A DNA stretch of 36,996 nucleotides from Reyranella massiliensis 521. Its GTDB lineage: Bacteria > Pseudomonadota > Alphaproteobacteria > Reyranellales > Reyranellaceae. Under the pieces are notes generated by a model, which had not been told where the DNA came from, made no database searches, and saw only the letters and a list, made by a program, of their open reading frames with translations. The stretch lies in NCBI GenBank assembly GCA_945860205.1, contig CAMARK010000047.1:1-36996 (forward strand), in the 5' to 3' direction. This document shows, one piece after another, positions 7,442-16,827 of the stretch. Position 1 is the stretch's first letter, and each line of letters begins with the position of its first letter. Made by a program: the position numbers and the translations under genes.

Positions 7442-8641
7442 ATGGCCGGCGCCTCGTCTCGCCGCCGTGCCGGAGCCGCCGACTATACTTGGCCCGGTTA
7501 CGTCGACGCGCTCACGACGCTGTTGATGGTGCTGATCTTCCTGCTGTCTCTGTTCAGCGTCGCGCAGTTCACCCTGTCGGACACCCTGAACAATCGCGAC
7601 AGCTCCATCGCCTCCCTCAACAAGCAGATCGGCGACCTGGCAAGCCAGTTGTCGATCGAGAAGACGGCAAGCCAAGGGCTTCAACAGGATATCGAGAAGC
7701 TCACCCTGCAACTTCGTCAGTCGAGCAGCGAACGCGACCGGCTGAGCGTGGACCTCGCCACCGAACGCCGGACAGCCGACGGGCTTAAGATCGAGCGCGA
7801 CCAGCTCACCGAACGCCTGACCTCGATGCTCGCCGAGCACGAGCGGCTTGCCGACGCCCTGAAACAGAGCACCAGCGACGCAGAGGCCAAGAGCGCCTAC
7901 CTGCAGAAGGAAATCGAACGCCAGAGGCTCGAGCTCACGCGCCTGGCGGCCTCGCTTGCCGCCGCGAACGACGAGAAGGGCAAGTTCTTCACCGATCTCA
8001 CCGAGGAGCAGAAGCTTTCGGCGGAGCAGAAGGCCGCCGTCGTGCGACTCACCGCTGAATTGTCCGGACTCAAGGATGAACTCGCCCGCCTCAACGTCGC
8101 GCTCGATGCCGCCGACACGAAGGCCAAGGACCAGCAGGTCCAGATCGTCGACCTCGGCCAGAAACTCAACCGGGCGCTCGCCGCCAGGGTCGAAGAGCTG
8201 GCGCGCTATCGCTCCGAATTCTTCGGCAAACTGCGCGAGGCGCTGGCCGGCCAGCGCGATGTCCAGATCGTGGGCGACCGCTTCGTCTTCCAGTCGGAAG
8301 TGCTGTTTACCTCGGGATCGGCGGTCCTGCAGCCCGGCGGCGAGAAGCAACTCGCCAGCGTCGCCCAGCGACTGGTCGATATTTCTTCCCGCATCCCCAA
8401 GAACATCAATTGGGTGCTGCAGGTCGACGGGCACACCGACAGCACACCGATCAGCAACGCGATCTTTCCGTCCAACTGGGAGCTGTCCGCCGCCCGGGCG
8501 ATCGCGGTGGTGAAGTTCCTGCACAAGGAAGGCATCCCGAACGATCGCCTGGTGGCCGCCGGCTACGGCCAGTACCAGCCGCTGTCGACCATCGACACCG
8601 CCCGCAACCGGCGCATCGAGCTGAAGCTCACGAATCGCTAA
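7442..8641 (+). CDS. MotB/OmpA-type peptidoglycan-binding motor subunit
   Basis: The 399 aa consist of a short cytoplasmic N-terminus, one membrane helix (about 24-46), a long coiled coil (about 50-255) rich in Leu/Glu/Lys/Gln heptads, and an OmpA domain (about 275-399). The WPGYVDALTTLLMVLIFLLS entry into the membrane matches MotB, with Asp22 at the position of the proton-carrying Asp. The OmpA domain is canonical: LFTSGSAVLQPGG, VDGHTDSTPI, WELSAARAIAVVKFL, GYGQYQPLS and NRRIELKL, so it should bind meso-diaminopimelate peptidoglycan. It forms a two-gene unit with the upstream channel subunit. The stop overlaps the end of the convergent DUF1489 gene by 3 bp. Confidence 0.83.
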   Translation: MAGASSRRRAGAADYTWPGYVDALTTLLMVLIFLLSLFSVAQFTLSDTLNNRDSSIASLNKQIGDLASQLSIEKTASQGLQQDIEKLTLQLRQSSSERDRLSVDLATERRTADGLKIERDQLTERLTSMLAEHERLADALKQSTSDAEAKSAYLQKEIERQRLELTRLAASLAAANDEKGKFFTDLTEEQKLSAEQKAAVVRLTAELSGLKDELARLNVALDAADTKAKDQQVQIVDLGQKLNRALAARVEELARYRSEFFGKLREALAGQRDVQIVGDRFVFQSEVLFTSGSAVLQPGGEKQLASVAQRLVDISSRIPKNINWVLQVDGHTDSTPISNAIFPSNWELSAARAIAVVKFLHKEGIPNDRLVAAGYGQYQPLSTIDTARNRRIELKLTNR

Positions 8642-9069
8642 AGCAACCCAAGTCGTTTCAGTTCGGCTGCCATTTCCGCCGGCATGTCGCTGGTGTCGCC
8701 GTGCGACAGGTCGGGCGGCGCGCCTTTGGGATCGAGGTAGCGCCAGCCCTGGAAGGCCTTGCAGGCCTGGGGCGTCGTCGGCACCAGGGTCCGCCGGACC
8801 TTGATCCGACAGTATTTCCGGGCCTCCTCGCGGTCGAAATCCTGCTCGAAGCCGACCAGTTCCTGGCGGCAGCGGATGACCCCGCGCACCACCCAGTAGA
8901 GCGAGCCACCCGCGAGCAACTCCTCGGAGCGTTTGGGCGTATTCCTTGTGTAGACCCAGTGGGGAGAGCGCGGGCTTTGCCGGCGCTGCTTGCGGCGCGC
9001 CGACTGGACCACCTTCATATGGGCGATGTCGTCCACGCCGACAGCGAGCTTGATGAGATGCAACACCAT
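8638..9069 (-). CDS. DUF1489 family protein
   Basis: The protein has 143 aa from the ATG at 9069. It carries the family pattern: opening MVLHLIKLAVGVDDI, the central GGSLYWVVRGVIRCRQ, and the C-terminal block ACKAFQGWRYLDPKGAPPDL. DUF1489 proteins are short cytoplasmic proteins common in Alphaproteobacteria and of unknown function. The start at 9069 is preferred because homology begins with MVLHLIKL; an in-frame GTG at 9099 would add ten unconserved residues. It converges on the MotB-like gene. The 160 bp between it and the alpha-2-macroglobulin gene contain both divergent promoters. Confidence 0.82.
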   Translation of the reverse strand: MVLHLIKLAVGVDDIAHMKVVQSARRKQRRQSPRSPHWVYTRNTPKRSEELLAGGSLYWVVRGVIRCRQELVGFEQDFDREEARKYCRIKVRRTLVPTTPQACKAFQGWRYLDPKGAPPDLSHGDTSDMPAEMAAELKRLGLL

Positions 9070-9110
9070 CGCTTGCGATAGAACGCAATGCGAAGTCACT
9101 CAAGCGGGGC

Positions 9111-9187
9111 CTATCCACAGCGTGTCGGCAGCGCCACAGCCCGGAAACATTCACAATGCCCCCGGCAGTCTCCACAGTGTCTTCACA
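9111..9187. promoter_or_regulatory. Cluster of DnaA-box-like CACA motifs
   Basis: Four 9-mers resemble TTATNCACA: CTATCCACA (9111-9119, 8 of 9), ACATTCACA (9147-9155, 7 of 9), GTCTCCACA (9168-9176) and GTCTTCACA (9179-9187), all on one strand and with the last two 11 bp apart. They fill the gap between two divergent genes. They could be DnaA or another regulator's sites; only one is a strong match, so the call is tentative. Confidence 0.3.
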
Positions 9188-9228
9188 ATCGGCGGCTTAG
9201 ACTGTGTTCGCTCGCTGTGGGGGTTCTC

Positions 9229-12200
9229 ATGAATAAGTCGACGCTGACTGCTTTGATCGTGGCTCTGATGCTGGGATCGGGCATCGCGGGCTACCTCATC
9301 GGAACGCCGAGCGAGCACCTAGACCGCGCTTCGCTGCCACCCCGCACCGCCTCGACGATCACATCCACCCCGGTTGCGCCCACCGTACCGGCCGCACCTG
9401 CCGCCCCGGCTTCAGGCAGCCTGGCGCCAACGCCGATCGCCCAGCCAGCCGCCGCTCCCAACGAGCCCTTCGCCTACCGCCGCCTCGGCATCGACAGTTC
9501 GCGCGCCGATGGCGAAGCCTGCCTCGCCTTCAACAAGCCGCTGGCCACCGGCGACGTGAAATACGCCGACTACGTCCGTATCGAGCCGGAGGTGAAGTCG
9601 GCATTGCGCGTGGTCGACGACCGCCTGTGCGTCGGCGGCCTCGCCTATGGCCAGGACTACAAGGTCAAGCTGCTCCAGGGCTTCCCCGGCCGCGACGGCG
9701 CCAAGCTCGAGACCGAACGGACGGTGGATGTCGCGATGGGCGCGCGCCCGGCCGTCGTGACGCTGCCCGGCAAGGGTTTCATCCTGCCGCGCGGCTCCGC
9801 CGCCGGTCTTCCCGTTACCACCATCAACGTCTCCAAGGTCGGCTTCGCCGTCTATCGCGTCAACGAACGCGCCATCGAGCGCTTCGCCGGCGACCGCTAC
9901 GACGCCACCTTCCCCGGCTCGGAGCCGATCACCGAGTCGTGGTCGCTGCGCTCGTGGCTGAACGGCTCCAACGGCGTCCGGCTGTGGCGCGGCACCATGG
10001 AGGTGCGCAACGTTCCCAACCAGCCGGTGATCACCGCCTTCCCGATCCGCGAGACGATCAAGGACTGGAAGCCCGGCGCGTACTTCGTCGTGGCCTGGAA
10101 CTCGGCACGCCCGCCGTCACAGAACGACGACGATGACGAGGATCAATCCAGTTCCAGCGCTTCGGGCCTCTGGGTGATCGACACCGACATCGCGCTCACC
10201 ACCTTCAGCGGCGACGACGGCCTCAACGTTTTCGCCCGCTCGCTGCAGAGCGCCCAGCCGCTGGCCGGCCTCGAGGTCGTCCTGCTGTCGCGCGGCAACG
10301 AGCCCATCGCCAAGGCCGTCACCGCGGCCGATGGCCGGGTGAACTTTGCCGCCGGCCTGATGAAGGGCCGGGGCGCGGCGGAGCCCGCCGCCGTGATGGC
10401 CTCGGACGCGGCCAAGCAGGAATTCTCCCGCATCGAGCTCAGCAAGGCCGCGTTCGATCTCTCGGATCGCGGCATCGATGGGCGCGCCCAGCCCGGGCCG
10501 GTCGACGCGTTTCTTTATACTGAACGCGGCATCTACCGGCCCGGCGAGACAGTGCGGCTCATGGCGCTGTTGCGCGACCAAGGGGCCACGGCGCTCGCCG
10601 ACATACCCGTGACCCTGATCGTGAAGCGGCCCGACGGCACCGAGTTCACGCGCTTCACCCATGCGCTGCAGGCGGCGGGCGCCGTGCACCAGGCGATCGC
10701 GCTGCCGAAATCGTCGCGCCGCGGCCGCTGGTCGGTGGCCGCCCACATCGACCCCCGGGCCGCGCCGGTCGGCCGCGTCGATTTCTCGGTCGAGGATTTC
10801 GTCCCTGAGAAGCTCAAGGTCGAGCTCACCTCCGACCAGGCGATCCTGCGCCTCGGCCAGGCCAACGGCTTTGCCGTGTCGGCCGACTTCCTCTATGGCG
10901 CGCCGGCGTCAGGCCTCTCGGTCGAGGCCGACATGCGCGTCACCGTCGACGAGCAGCCCTTCCCCGCCTTCGCCAAGTACCGGTTCGGGCCGGAGTCGGA
11001 GCGCGAGAAGTTTGAGCCGCCGTTCATCACACTGACGGCGCCGGAAACCGACGACGCCGGCAAGTCGCGCCTCGAATGGGGTGGCGATCAGGTGAAGGAC
11101 ACGGTCCTGCCGCTCAAGGCGCAGCTCACGGCGCGCGTGTTCGAGCCCGGCGGCGGCCGCGCCACCAAGGCCGACAAGATCGTGCCGATGCGCAGCCGCG
11201 ACGCCTATCTCGGGATCAAGCCCGCGTTCGAGGGCCGCTACTCGCGCGAAGGCATCGATACCGAATTCGACATCGTGGCCGTCGATGCCGCTGGCGCGCA
11301 GATCGCCCGGCCGAACGTCGAATATCGCATCGACCGGATCGAATATGCCTACCAGTGGTACCAGGTCGACGGCCGCTGGCGTTGGCAGGCGATCCCCAAC
11401 GAGCGCCTGCTGATTGCCGACACGATCGCCCTCCAGGCCGACGCGCCGGTGCGCCTCGCACGCCGCCTCACCTGGGGCCCGCATCGCCTCACCATCACCG
11501 ACAAGGAAAAAGACACGTCCAGCAGCACGACGTTCTACGTCGGCTGGTATGGCGGCGGCACTGCCGAGGAGACGCCCGACACGCTCCGCGTGGCGAGCGA
11601 CAAGCAAAACTACGCCCCGGGCGACACCGCGCGGCTGCGCATCGAAGCGCCGTTTGCCGGCGAGGCGCTGATCGCCATCGCCACCGACCGCATCGTCGCG
11701 ACCTACGCCGTCCAGGTTCCCGCCGGCGGCACCACGATCGACGTGCCGATGAAGGCCGAATGGGGCGCCGGCGCCTACGCGCTGGTGACGGCGTGGCGGC
11801 CGCTGTCGGCGCCAGCCGACCGCACGCCGACGCGCGCCATCGGCGCCGTCTGGCTCGCCCTCGATCCGGCGCTGCGTACCCTCGGGGTCCAGATCGGCGC
11901 GCCCGAAAAGGTGACGCCGCGCCAGCGCATCGAGGTGCCGGTGCGCGTCGCCAACCTCAAGGGTGAGGAAGCCTTCATCACCCTGGCGGCGGTCGACGAG
12001 GGCATCCTGCAGCTCACGCGGTTCCGCACGCCTAATCCGGCCGAGTTCTACTTCGGCAAGCGCCAGCTCGGCATCGCCATGCGCGACGACTACGGCCGCC
12101 TGCTCGACGGACGCGCCGACGATCTCGGCCGTATCCGGACCGGCGGCGATTCCGGCGACATCGGCGGCCTCGATATCGTGCCGACCCGCACCGTTGCGCT

Positions 12201-14190
12201 GTTCAGCGGCCCGGTGAAGCTCGACGACAAGGGTGAGGCCAGGATCGCGCTCGATATCCCCGACTTCATCGGCCAGCTCCGGCTGATGGCAGTCGCATAC
12301 GGCAAGACCCGTGTCGGCTCGTCCGAGCATCGCCTGTTCGTGCGCGATGCCGTCACCGCCGACGTCGTGCTGCCGCGCTTCCTGGCACCGGGAGACAACG
12401 GCCGCGTGGCGCTGTCGCTGCACAATGTCGAAGGCCAGGGCGGCGACTACCGGGTGACGATGGAAGCCACCGGCGCCGTAGCGCTTGAACGCCCTTTGGC
12501 CGAGACGCGACGGCTCGCCGCCAACCAGCGCGATCTGCTGACCTGGACACTCCGCGCCGGCGATCCCGGCTTCGGCAAGGTCACGGTCTCGGTGGCGGGA
12601 CCGGGCAACTTCGCGGTCAAGCGCGACTGGGACATCCAGGTGCGGGCGGCGCAGACGCCGAGCGCCATCGACACCGTGGCCCAGCTTGAGCCGGGCCGCG
12701 AACTCACGCTCGACCGCAACGTGACGGCGCCCTTCGCCCCGGGCACAGCGGTGGCGAGCGTGGCACTGTCGCGCACGCCCGGCATCGATGTGCCGGCCCT
12801 GCTGCGCGCGCTCGACAAGTATCCCTATGGCTGCATCGAGCAGACCACCAGCCGCGCCCTGCCGCTGCTCTACTACAACGACGTGGCTCTGCTGGGGTAC
12901 GGGCCGGCCGATCCCCGCATCGGCGATCGTGTCCAGGATGTGGTCTATCGCATCGTCGACATGCAGCTCTACGACGGCTCGTTCGGCATGTGGGGGCCGT
13001 TCGGCAATGCCGCCGCCGAGTGGCTGCAGAGCTACGTCCTCGACTTCCTGCTGCGCGCCCGCGACCAGCAGATGGCAGTGCCGGCGGCGTCGCTGCAGCG
13101 CGGCCTCACCTGGCTCAACCGCACCGCCGACCGCCTGTCGCCCAACGCCCAGGCCTATGCCTGGTTCGTGCTGGCCAAGGCCGGCCTCGCCGATCCCGGC
13201 CGGGTCCGCTACTTCCAGGACACGAAGGGAGCCGAGATCCGGGGCGGCCTCGCCTGGGCCCAGCTCGCCGCGGCACTGAACCAGGTCGGCGAACCCGGCC
13301 GGGCGCGCCTGGCTTTCGAGCTCGCCCGCCGGAACATCGACGAGCGTGATCCCAACGATTACTACGGCTCGCCGCTGCGCAACCGTGCCGCGCTTCTCGC
13401 GCTCGCCTCGGAAGCCGGCGGCCGCGAGGGCGTGACCCTGGTCATGGCCTCGGTGCGTGAGCGCCTGACCGCCCGGATCGAGGACACCACCACGCAGGAA
13501 CAGGCGTGGCTGGTGCTGGCTGCGCGCGCGTTGGCCGGTGGCGGCGACTTCGCCTACGCGGTCGACGGCGTTAGCGCCAAGTCGGCCACCGAACCAGTCG
13601 TGATCAATCCTGACCAGGCCACGATCAACCGCGGGCTCCGCGTCAGGAACGACGGCGACAAGGCCGTCTGGATGCAGGTGACGGCACGCGGCGTGCCGCG
13701 CGATCCACAGCCGGCCGGCGCCAACGGCCTCAGCGTCACCCGGCGCCACCTGACGTTCACCGGCGAACCGGCCGATCTCTCCAAGGTCCGCCAGAACGAC
13801 CGCCTGATCGTGTCGGTGAGCGGCCGCAACCTCGAGGGTGGCTACCACGAAGTGGCGCTGCTCGACCTGCTGCCGGCCGGCTTCGAGATCGAATCGGTGC
13901 TGAACGAGGAGACGGCGAAGTCCTTCCCGTTCCTGTCCAAGCTCACCGTGCCCAGGATCGCCGAAGGTCGCGACGACCGCTTCTTCGCGTCCTTCAACCT
14001 GGGCGACCGGACCTACCGATCCTGGTGGGACAGCGAAAACCGCTTCGGCAACTCCTACCACGTGGCCTACATCGTCCGTGCCGTCACCCCTGGTACCTTC
14101 GCGCTGCCGGCGGTGAACGTCTCCGACATGTACGCCCCGCGCGTCTATGCCCGCAGCGCCATGGGCCGCGTCACGGTCGCGCCGCGCTGA
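9229..14190 (+). CDS. Bacterial alpha-2-macroglobulin family protein (YfhM-like), thioester-containing
   Basis: The 1653-aa protein begins with a signal-anchor (about residues 7-27) followed by a Pro/Ala linker and then macroglobulin domains. The thioester motif is intact: YGCIEQTTS with Cys1202 and the Gln three residues on, followed by the alpha-helical thioester-domain repeats. Bacterial A2Ms trap attacking proteases in the periplasm by a bait-and-crosslink mechanism and are thought to protect the envelope when the outer membrane or wall is breached. No lipobox Cys follows the signal, unlike E. coli YfhM, so it should be anchored in the inner membrane. GGGGG 6-11 nt before ATG 9229 supports this start over an upstream in-frame one. 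pbpC follows after 4 bp, the classical pairing. Confidence 0.93.
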   Translation: MNKSTLTALIVALMLGSGIAGYLIGTPSEHLDRASLPPRTASTITSTPVAPTVPAAPAAPASGSLAPTPIAQPAAAPNEPFAYRRLGIDSSRADGEACLAFNKPLATGDVKYADYVRIEPEVKSALRVVDDRLCVGGLAYGQDYKVKLLQGFPGRDGAKLETERTVDVAMGARPAVVTLPGKGFILPRGSAAGLPVTTINVSKVGFAVYRVNERAIERFAGDRYDATFPGSEPITESWSLRSWLNGSNGVRLWRGTMEVRNVPNQPVITAFPIRETIKDWKPGAYFVVAWNSARPPSQNDDDDEDQSSSSASGLWVIDTDIALTTFSGDDGLNVFARSLQSAQPLAGLEVVLLSRGNEPIAKAVTAADGRVNFAAGLMKGRGAAEPAAVMASDAAKQEFSRIELSKAAFDLSDRGIDGRAQPGPVDAFLYTERGIYRPGETVRLMALLRDQGATALADIPVTLIVKRPDGTEFTRFTHALQAAGAVHQAIALPKSSRRGRWSVAAHIDPRAAPVGRVDFSVEDFVPEKLKVELTSDQAILRLGQANGFAVSADFLYGAPASGLSVEADMRVTVDEQPFPAFAKYRFGPESEREKFEPPFITLTAPETDDAGKSRLEWGGDQVKDTVLPLKAQLTARVFEPGGGRATKADKIVPMRSRDAYLGIKPAFEGRYSREGIDTEFDIVAVDAAGAQIARPNVEYRIDRIEYAYQWYQVDGRWRWQAIPNERLLIADTIALQADAPVRLARRLTWGPHRLTITDKEKDTSSSTTFYVGWYGGGTAEETPDTLRVASDKQNYAPGDTARLRIEAPFAGEALIAIATDRIVATYAVQVPAGGTTIDVPMKAEWGAGAYALVTAWRPLSAPADRTPTRAIGAVWLALDPALRTLGVQIGAPEKVTPRQRIEVPVRVANLKGEEAFITLAAVDEGILQLTRFRTPNPAEFYFGKRQLGIAMRDDYGRLLDGRADDLGRIRTGGDSGDIGGLDIVPTRTVALFSGPVKLDDKGEARIALDIPDFIGQLRLMAVAYGKTRVGSSEHRLFVRDAVTADVVLPRFLAPGDNGRVALSLHNVEGQGGDYRVTMEATGAVALERPLAETRRLAANQRDLLTWTLRAGDPGFGKVTVSVAGPGNFAVKRDWDIQVRAAQTPSAIDTVAQLEPGRELTLDRNVTAPFAPGTAVASVALSRTPGIDVPALLRALDKYPYGCIEQTTSRALPLLYYNDVALLGYGPADPRIGDRVQDVVYRIVDMQLYDGSFGMWGPFGNAAAEWLQSYVLDFLLRARDQQMAVPAASLQRGLTWLNRTADRLSPNAQAYAWFVLAKAGLADPGRVRYFQDTKGAEIRGGLAWAQLAAALNQVGEPGRARLAFELARRNIDERDPNDYYGSPLRNRAALLALASEAGGREGVTLVMASVRERLTARIEDTTTQEQAWLVLAARALAGGGDFAYAVDGVSAKSATEPVVINPDQATINRGLRVRNDGDKAVWMQVTARGVPRDPQPAGANGLSVTRRHLTFTGEPADLSKVRQNDRLIVSVSGRNLEGGYHEVALLDLLPAGFEIESVLNEETAKSFPFLSKLTVPRIAEGRDDRFFASFNLGDRTYRSWWDSENRFGNSYHVAYIVRAVTPGTFALPAVNVSDMYAPRVYARSAMGRVTVAPR

Positions 14191-14194
14191 TCCC

Positions 14195-16258
14195 ATGATC
14201 GGTCGGCGCCTCTTCGTCGGAGTTGCCCTCGCCGCCGCTAGCCTGGCGGCGGGGTTTCTGGCACTCGACCGGCTGTTCCCGCCCAACCTCGGGCGCTACC
14301 AGGAACGATCGACCGAGATCGTCGACGCCAACGGCCGCTTGCTGCGCGCCTTCACCACGGCCGACGGCAAATGGCGGCTCAAGACGACTGCCGACGATGT
14401 CGATCCGCTCTATCTGTCGCTGCTCAAAGCCTACGAGGATCGCCGCTTCGACCAGCACATGGGCGTCGACCCGCTGGCGGCGGCGCGTGCGGCTGGCCAA
14501 TGGATCGGGCGCGGCCGCATCGTCTCGGGCGCGTCGACCCTCTCGATGCAGGCCGCCCGCCTGCTCGAACCGCACCGGTTCCAAGCAGGGGCACGCAGCC
14601 TGTTCACCAAGACGATCCAGTCGGCCCGCGCGCTGCAGCTCGAGTGGCGCTACTCCAAGCGCGAAGTGCTGGCGATCTATCTCACGCTGGCGCCGATGGG
14701 CGGCAATCTCGAAGGCGTGCGTGCGGCCTCCTTCGCCTATTTCGGCAAGGAGCCGAAGCAACTCAGTGCGGCGGAAGCGGCCCTGCTGGTCGCCATTCCG
14801 CAATCGCCGGAGCGCCGCCGGCCCGACCGCGCCGCCGACAGGGCCCAGGCGGCACGGGACCGCGTCCTGGTGCGCGGCCTGGAGCACGGCGTCGTCGATC
14901 AGGCCGCCTACGACAGGGCGATCAGCCGGCCGGCGCCGGCGCGCCGGCTTGCCCTGCCAATGCAGGCGCCGCATCTGTCGGCGTGGCTTGCCGGCCAGTC
15001 GCCAGGCACGGTGGTGCCGACGACGCTGCGCTTCGAGCTCCAGACCGCACTGGCCCAGCTCGCGGCCGAGGAGCGCGGCCAGTTCGCGGACAAGGCCGAG
15101 ATCGCCATGATCGTGCTCGACAACCGCACCGGCGGGGTCGTGGCCTGGCTGGGTGGCTCCGATTTCTTCGGCCGCACCGGCCAGGTCGATCTGGTGCGTG
15201 CGCATCGCTCGCCGGGCTCGGCGCTGAAACCGCTGATCTACGCCATGGCCTTCGACGATCGCACCTTGCACCCCGACACGCTGGTCGAGGATGTGCCGGT
15301 GCGTTTCCGCGACTGGCTGCCGCGCAACTTCGACCGCGACCATCAGGGCGCGGTCACCGTGCGCCGCGCGCTGCAGCAATCGCTGAACGTGCCGGCGGTG
15401 CTGGCAATGGAAAAGGTCGGCCCGCAGCGCTTCCTCTCGACCTTGCGCACGGCAGGCGTCGCGCCCGGCCTGCCGCCGGGCGATGCCGGCAACTCGCTGG
15501 GTATCGCGCTCGGCAGCGCAACGATCTCGCCGCTGGAAATGGCCGGGCTCTACGCCGGCCTCGCCAATGGCGGCAGCTTCGCCCCGCCCATCGTGCGTCG
15601 CGACCGGCCGGTGCCCGCGCCGGTCCGGCTGATCGGCCCGACCGCCGCCTGGTATGTCGCCGAGGTGCTGGCCGATGCGCCGCTGCCCGAAGGCTTCGCG
15701 TCGCTGCCCGTGGCACTGCGCGACCGTCGCATCGCCTACAAGACCGGCACCTCCGCCGGCTTCCGCGACGCCTGGGCAGCGACCTACAGCGCCAACTGGA
15801 CGGTCGTCGTCTGGGTCGGCCATGCCGATGGCACGCCGCGTCCCGGCCAGCTCGGCCGCCTCGCGGCGCTGCCGGTCGCCCTGAAAGCTTTCAGCCGACT
15901 GCCCGCCGAGGACAATCGCGCCACCCCGCCGCCGCCCGACGTGCTGCGCGTCGCCTCCCACCGCGAGCTGCCGCCGCGCATGCGCTCGCTCGCGCCGGCA
16001 GTCGAAGGCCCAAGCGAAAACCGGGGCGGGCCGCGCATCGCCTATCCGCCGGCCGATGCCCGCATCGAACTGGGCGCCCGCGAGGCCGTGCCGCTGCACG
16101 CCCTGGGCGGCGAAGGCCGCCTGCGCTGGCTGGTCGACGGCCGCCCGCTCGACAGCGCCAAATGGGTGCCCGACGGCCCCGGCCAGGCGCGCGTGGCCGT
16201 CGTCGACGAGGCCGGCCGCTCGACCTCGGTGACGGTGCGCATCGTCGAACGGCGCTGA
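14195..16258 (+). CDS. pbpC: Penicillin-binding protein 1C
   Basis: The 687-aa bifunctional class A PBP is membrane-anchored at about residues 5-25. The glycosyltransferase (GT51) domain has AYEDRRFDQHMGVD with catalytic Glu81 and GASTLSMQAARLL. The transpeptidase has S342-x-x-K345 in RSPGSALKP, the SLN triad member at 396-398, and KTGTS from Lys516. The C-terminal 90 residues resemble the BiPBP_C domain specific to PbpC. PBP1C polymerises and is presumed to crosslink or repair peptidoglycan, and its genomic link with A2M suggests a shared response to wall damage. ATG 14195 lies 4 bp after the A2M stop, implying one transcript and translational coupling. Confidence 0.94.
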   Translation: MIGRRLFVGVALAAASLAAGFLALDRLFPPNLGRYQERSTEIVDANGRLLRAFTTADGKWRLKTTADDVDPLYLSLLKAYEDRRFDQHMGVDPLAAARAAGQWIGRGRIVSGASTLSMQAARLLEPHRFQAGARSLFTKTIQSARALQLEWRYSKREVLAIYLTLAPMGGNLEGVRAASFAYFGKEPKQLSAAEAALLVAIPQSPERRRPDRAADRAQAARDRVLVRGLEHGVVDQAAYDRAISRPAPARRLALPMQAPHLSAWLAGQSPGTVVPTTLRFELQTALAQLAAEERGQFADKAEIAMIVLDNRTGGVVAWLGGSDFFGRTGQVDLVRAHRSPGSALKPLIYAMAFDDRTLHPDTLVEDVPVRFRDWLPRNFDRDHQGAVTVRRALQQSLNVPAVLAMEKVGPQRFLSTLRTAGVAPGLPPGDAGNSLGIALGSATISPLEMAGLYAGLANGGSFAPPIVRRDRPVPAPVRLIGPTAAWYVAEVLADAPLPEGFASLPVALRDRRIAYKTGTSAGFRDAWAATYSANWTVVVWVGHADGTPRPGQLGRLAALPVALKAFSRLPAEDNRATPPPPDVLRVASHRELPPRMRSLAPAVEGPSENRGGPRIAYPPADARIELGAREAVPLHALGGEGRLRWLVDGRPLDSAKWVPDGPGQARVAVVDEAGRSTSVTVRIVERR

Positions 16259-16340
16259 TCATCTATGCCCTTGTCAGGCGGGCCGAAGTCCTGATTTATG
16301 GGCGTGGCCGCCTACCGGCCGGGACAGGAGCCTTCCAGCA

Positions 16341-16820
16341 ATGGCGTCAAAGAGCCTCGTTCTTATTTTTGCGACGGCAATCGCGTTCGGCCTTCCGGTA
16401 CGGGCGCAGGAAGTCGCGCCGAACGCCTGGCGGGTCGAATGCTCGGGCGACGGCAAGACGATCGATTGCCGCGCCGTGCAGCAGCTGGTCGCCCAGGAGA
16501 ACAAGCAGCTCGTCATCCAACTCACCGCGCGGCTCGGCCCGGACAAGGCGCCGGTGCTCGGCCTGCAGCTTCCCCTCGGCATCAACCTCGCCGAGCCGAT
16601 CCAGCTCAAGGTCGACGCCGGCAAGGAGGAACGCTTTCCGGTGCAGACCTGCACCACCGCCGGCTGCCTGCTCAGCATTCCGCTAAAAGACCCGCTGCTG
16701 GCGTCCATGCGCACGGGCACACTGCTCAAGGTCATCGTCTTCGACGCCAACAAGCGCGCGATCACGATCGACGTGCCGCTCCTGGGCTTCGGCCTCGCGT
16801 TCGACAAGGCCACGAAGTGA
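16341..16820 (+). CDS. Invasion-associated locus B (IalB) family periplasmic protein
   Basis: The 159-aa protein has a signal peptide (cleavage likely after PVRA, residue 22) and the IalB-like pattern: WRVEC near the start of the mature part, a second Cys in TIDCRAV, the central LGLQLPLGINL, then QTCTTAGCLLSIPL with two more Cys, likely giving two disulfides. The family was named from Bartonella invasion but is widespread in free-living Alphaproteobacteria, where its role is unknown. GGAG lies about 11 nt before the ATG. It follows pbpC by 82 bp and converges on the HMG-CoA lyase gene. Confidence 0.8.
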   Translation: MASKSLVLIFATAIAFGLPVRAQEVAPNAWRVECSGDGKTIDCRAVQQLVAQENKQLVIQLTARLGPDKAPVLGLQLPLGINLAEPIQLKVDAGKEERFPVQTCTTAGCLLSIPLKDPLLASMRTGTLLKVIVFDANKRAITIDVPLLGFGLAFDKATK

Positions 16821-16827
16821 AGCAGGC

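Noticed and set aside
6284-8641. Complete Zorya defence system
   Set aside because: Only ZorA/ZorB-like architecture is present; the next genes are DUF1489 and alpha-2-macroglobulin, with no ZorC/ZorD helicase or ZorE nuclease.
10909-14286. A 1125-codon minus-strand open frame opposite the alpha-2-macroglobulin gene
   Set aside because: It is antisense to a well-supported gene, its translation is His/Arg/Gly-rich without domain motifs, and such frames are common shadows in GC-rich DNA.
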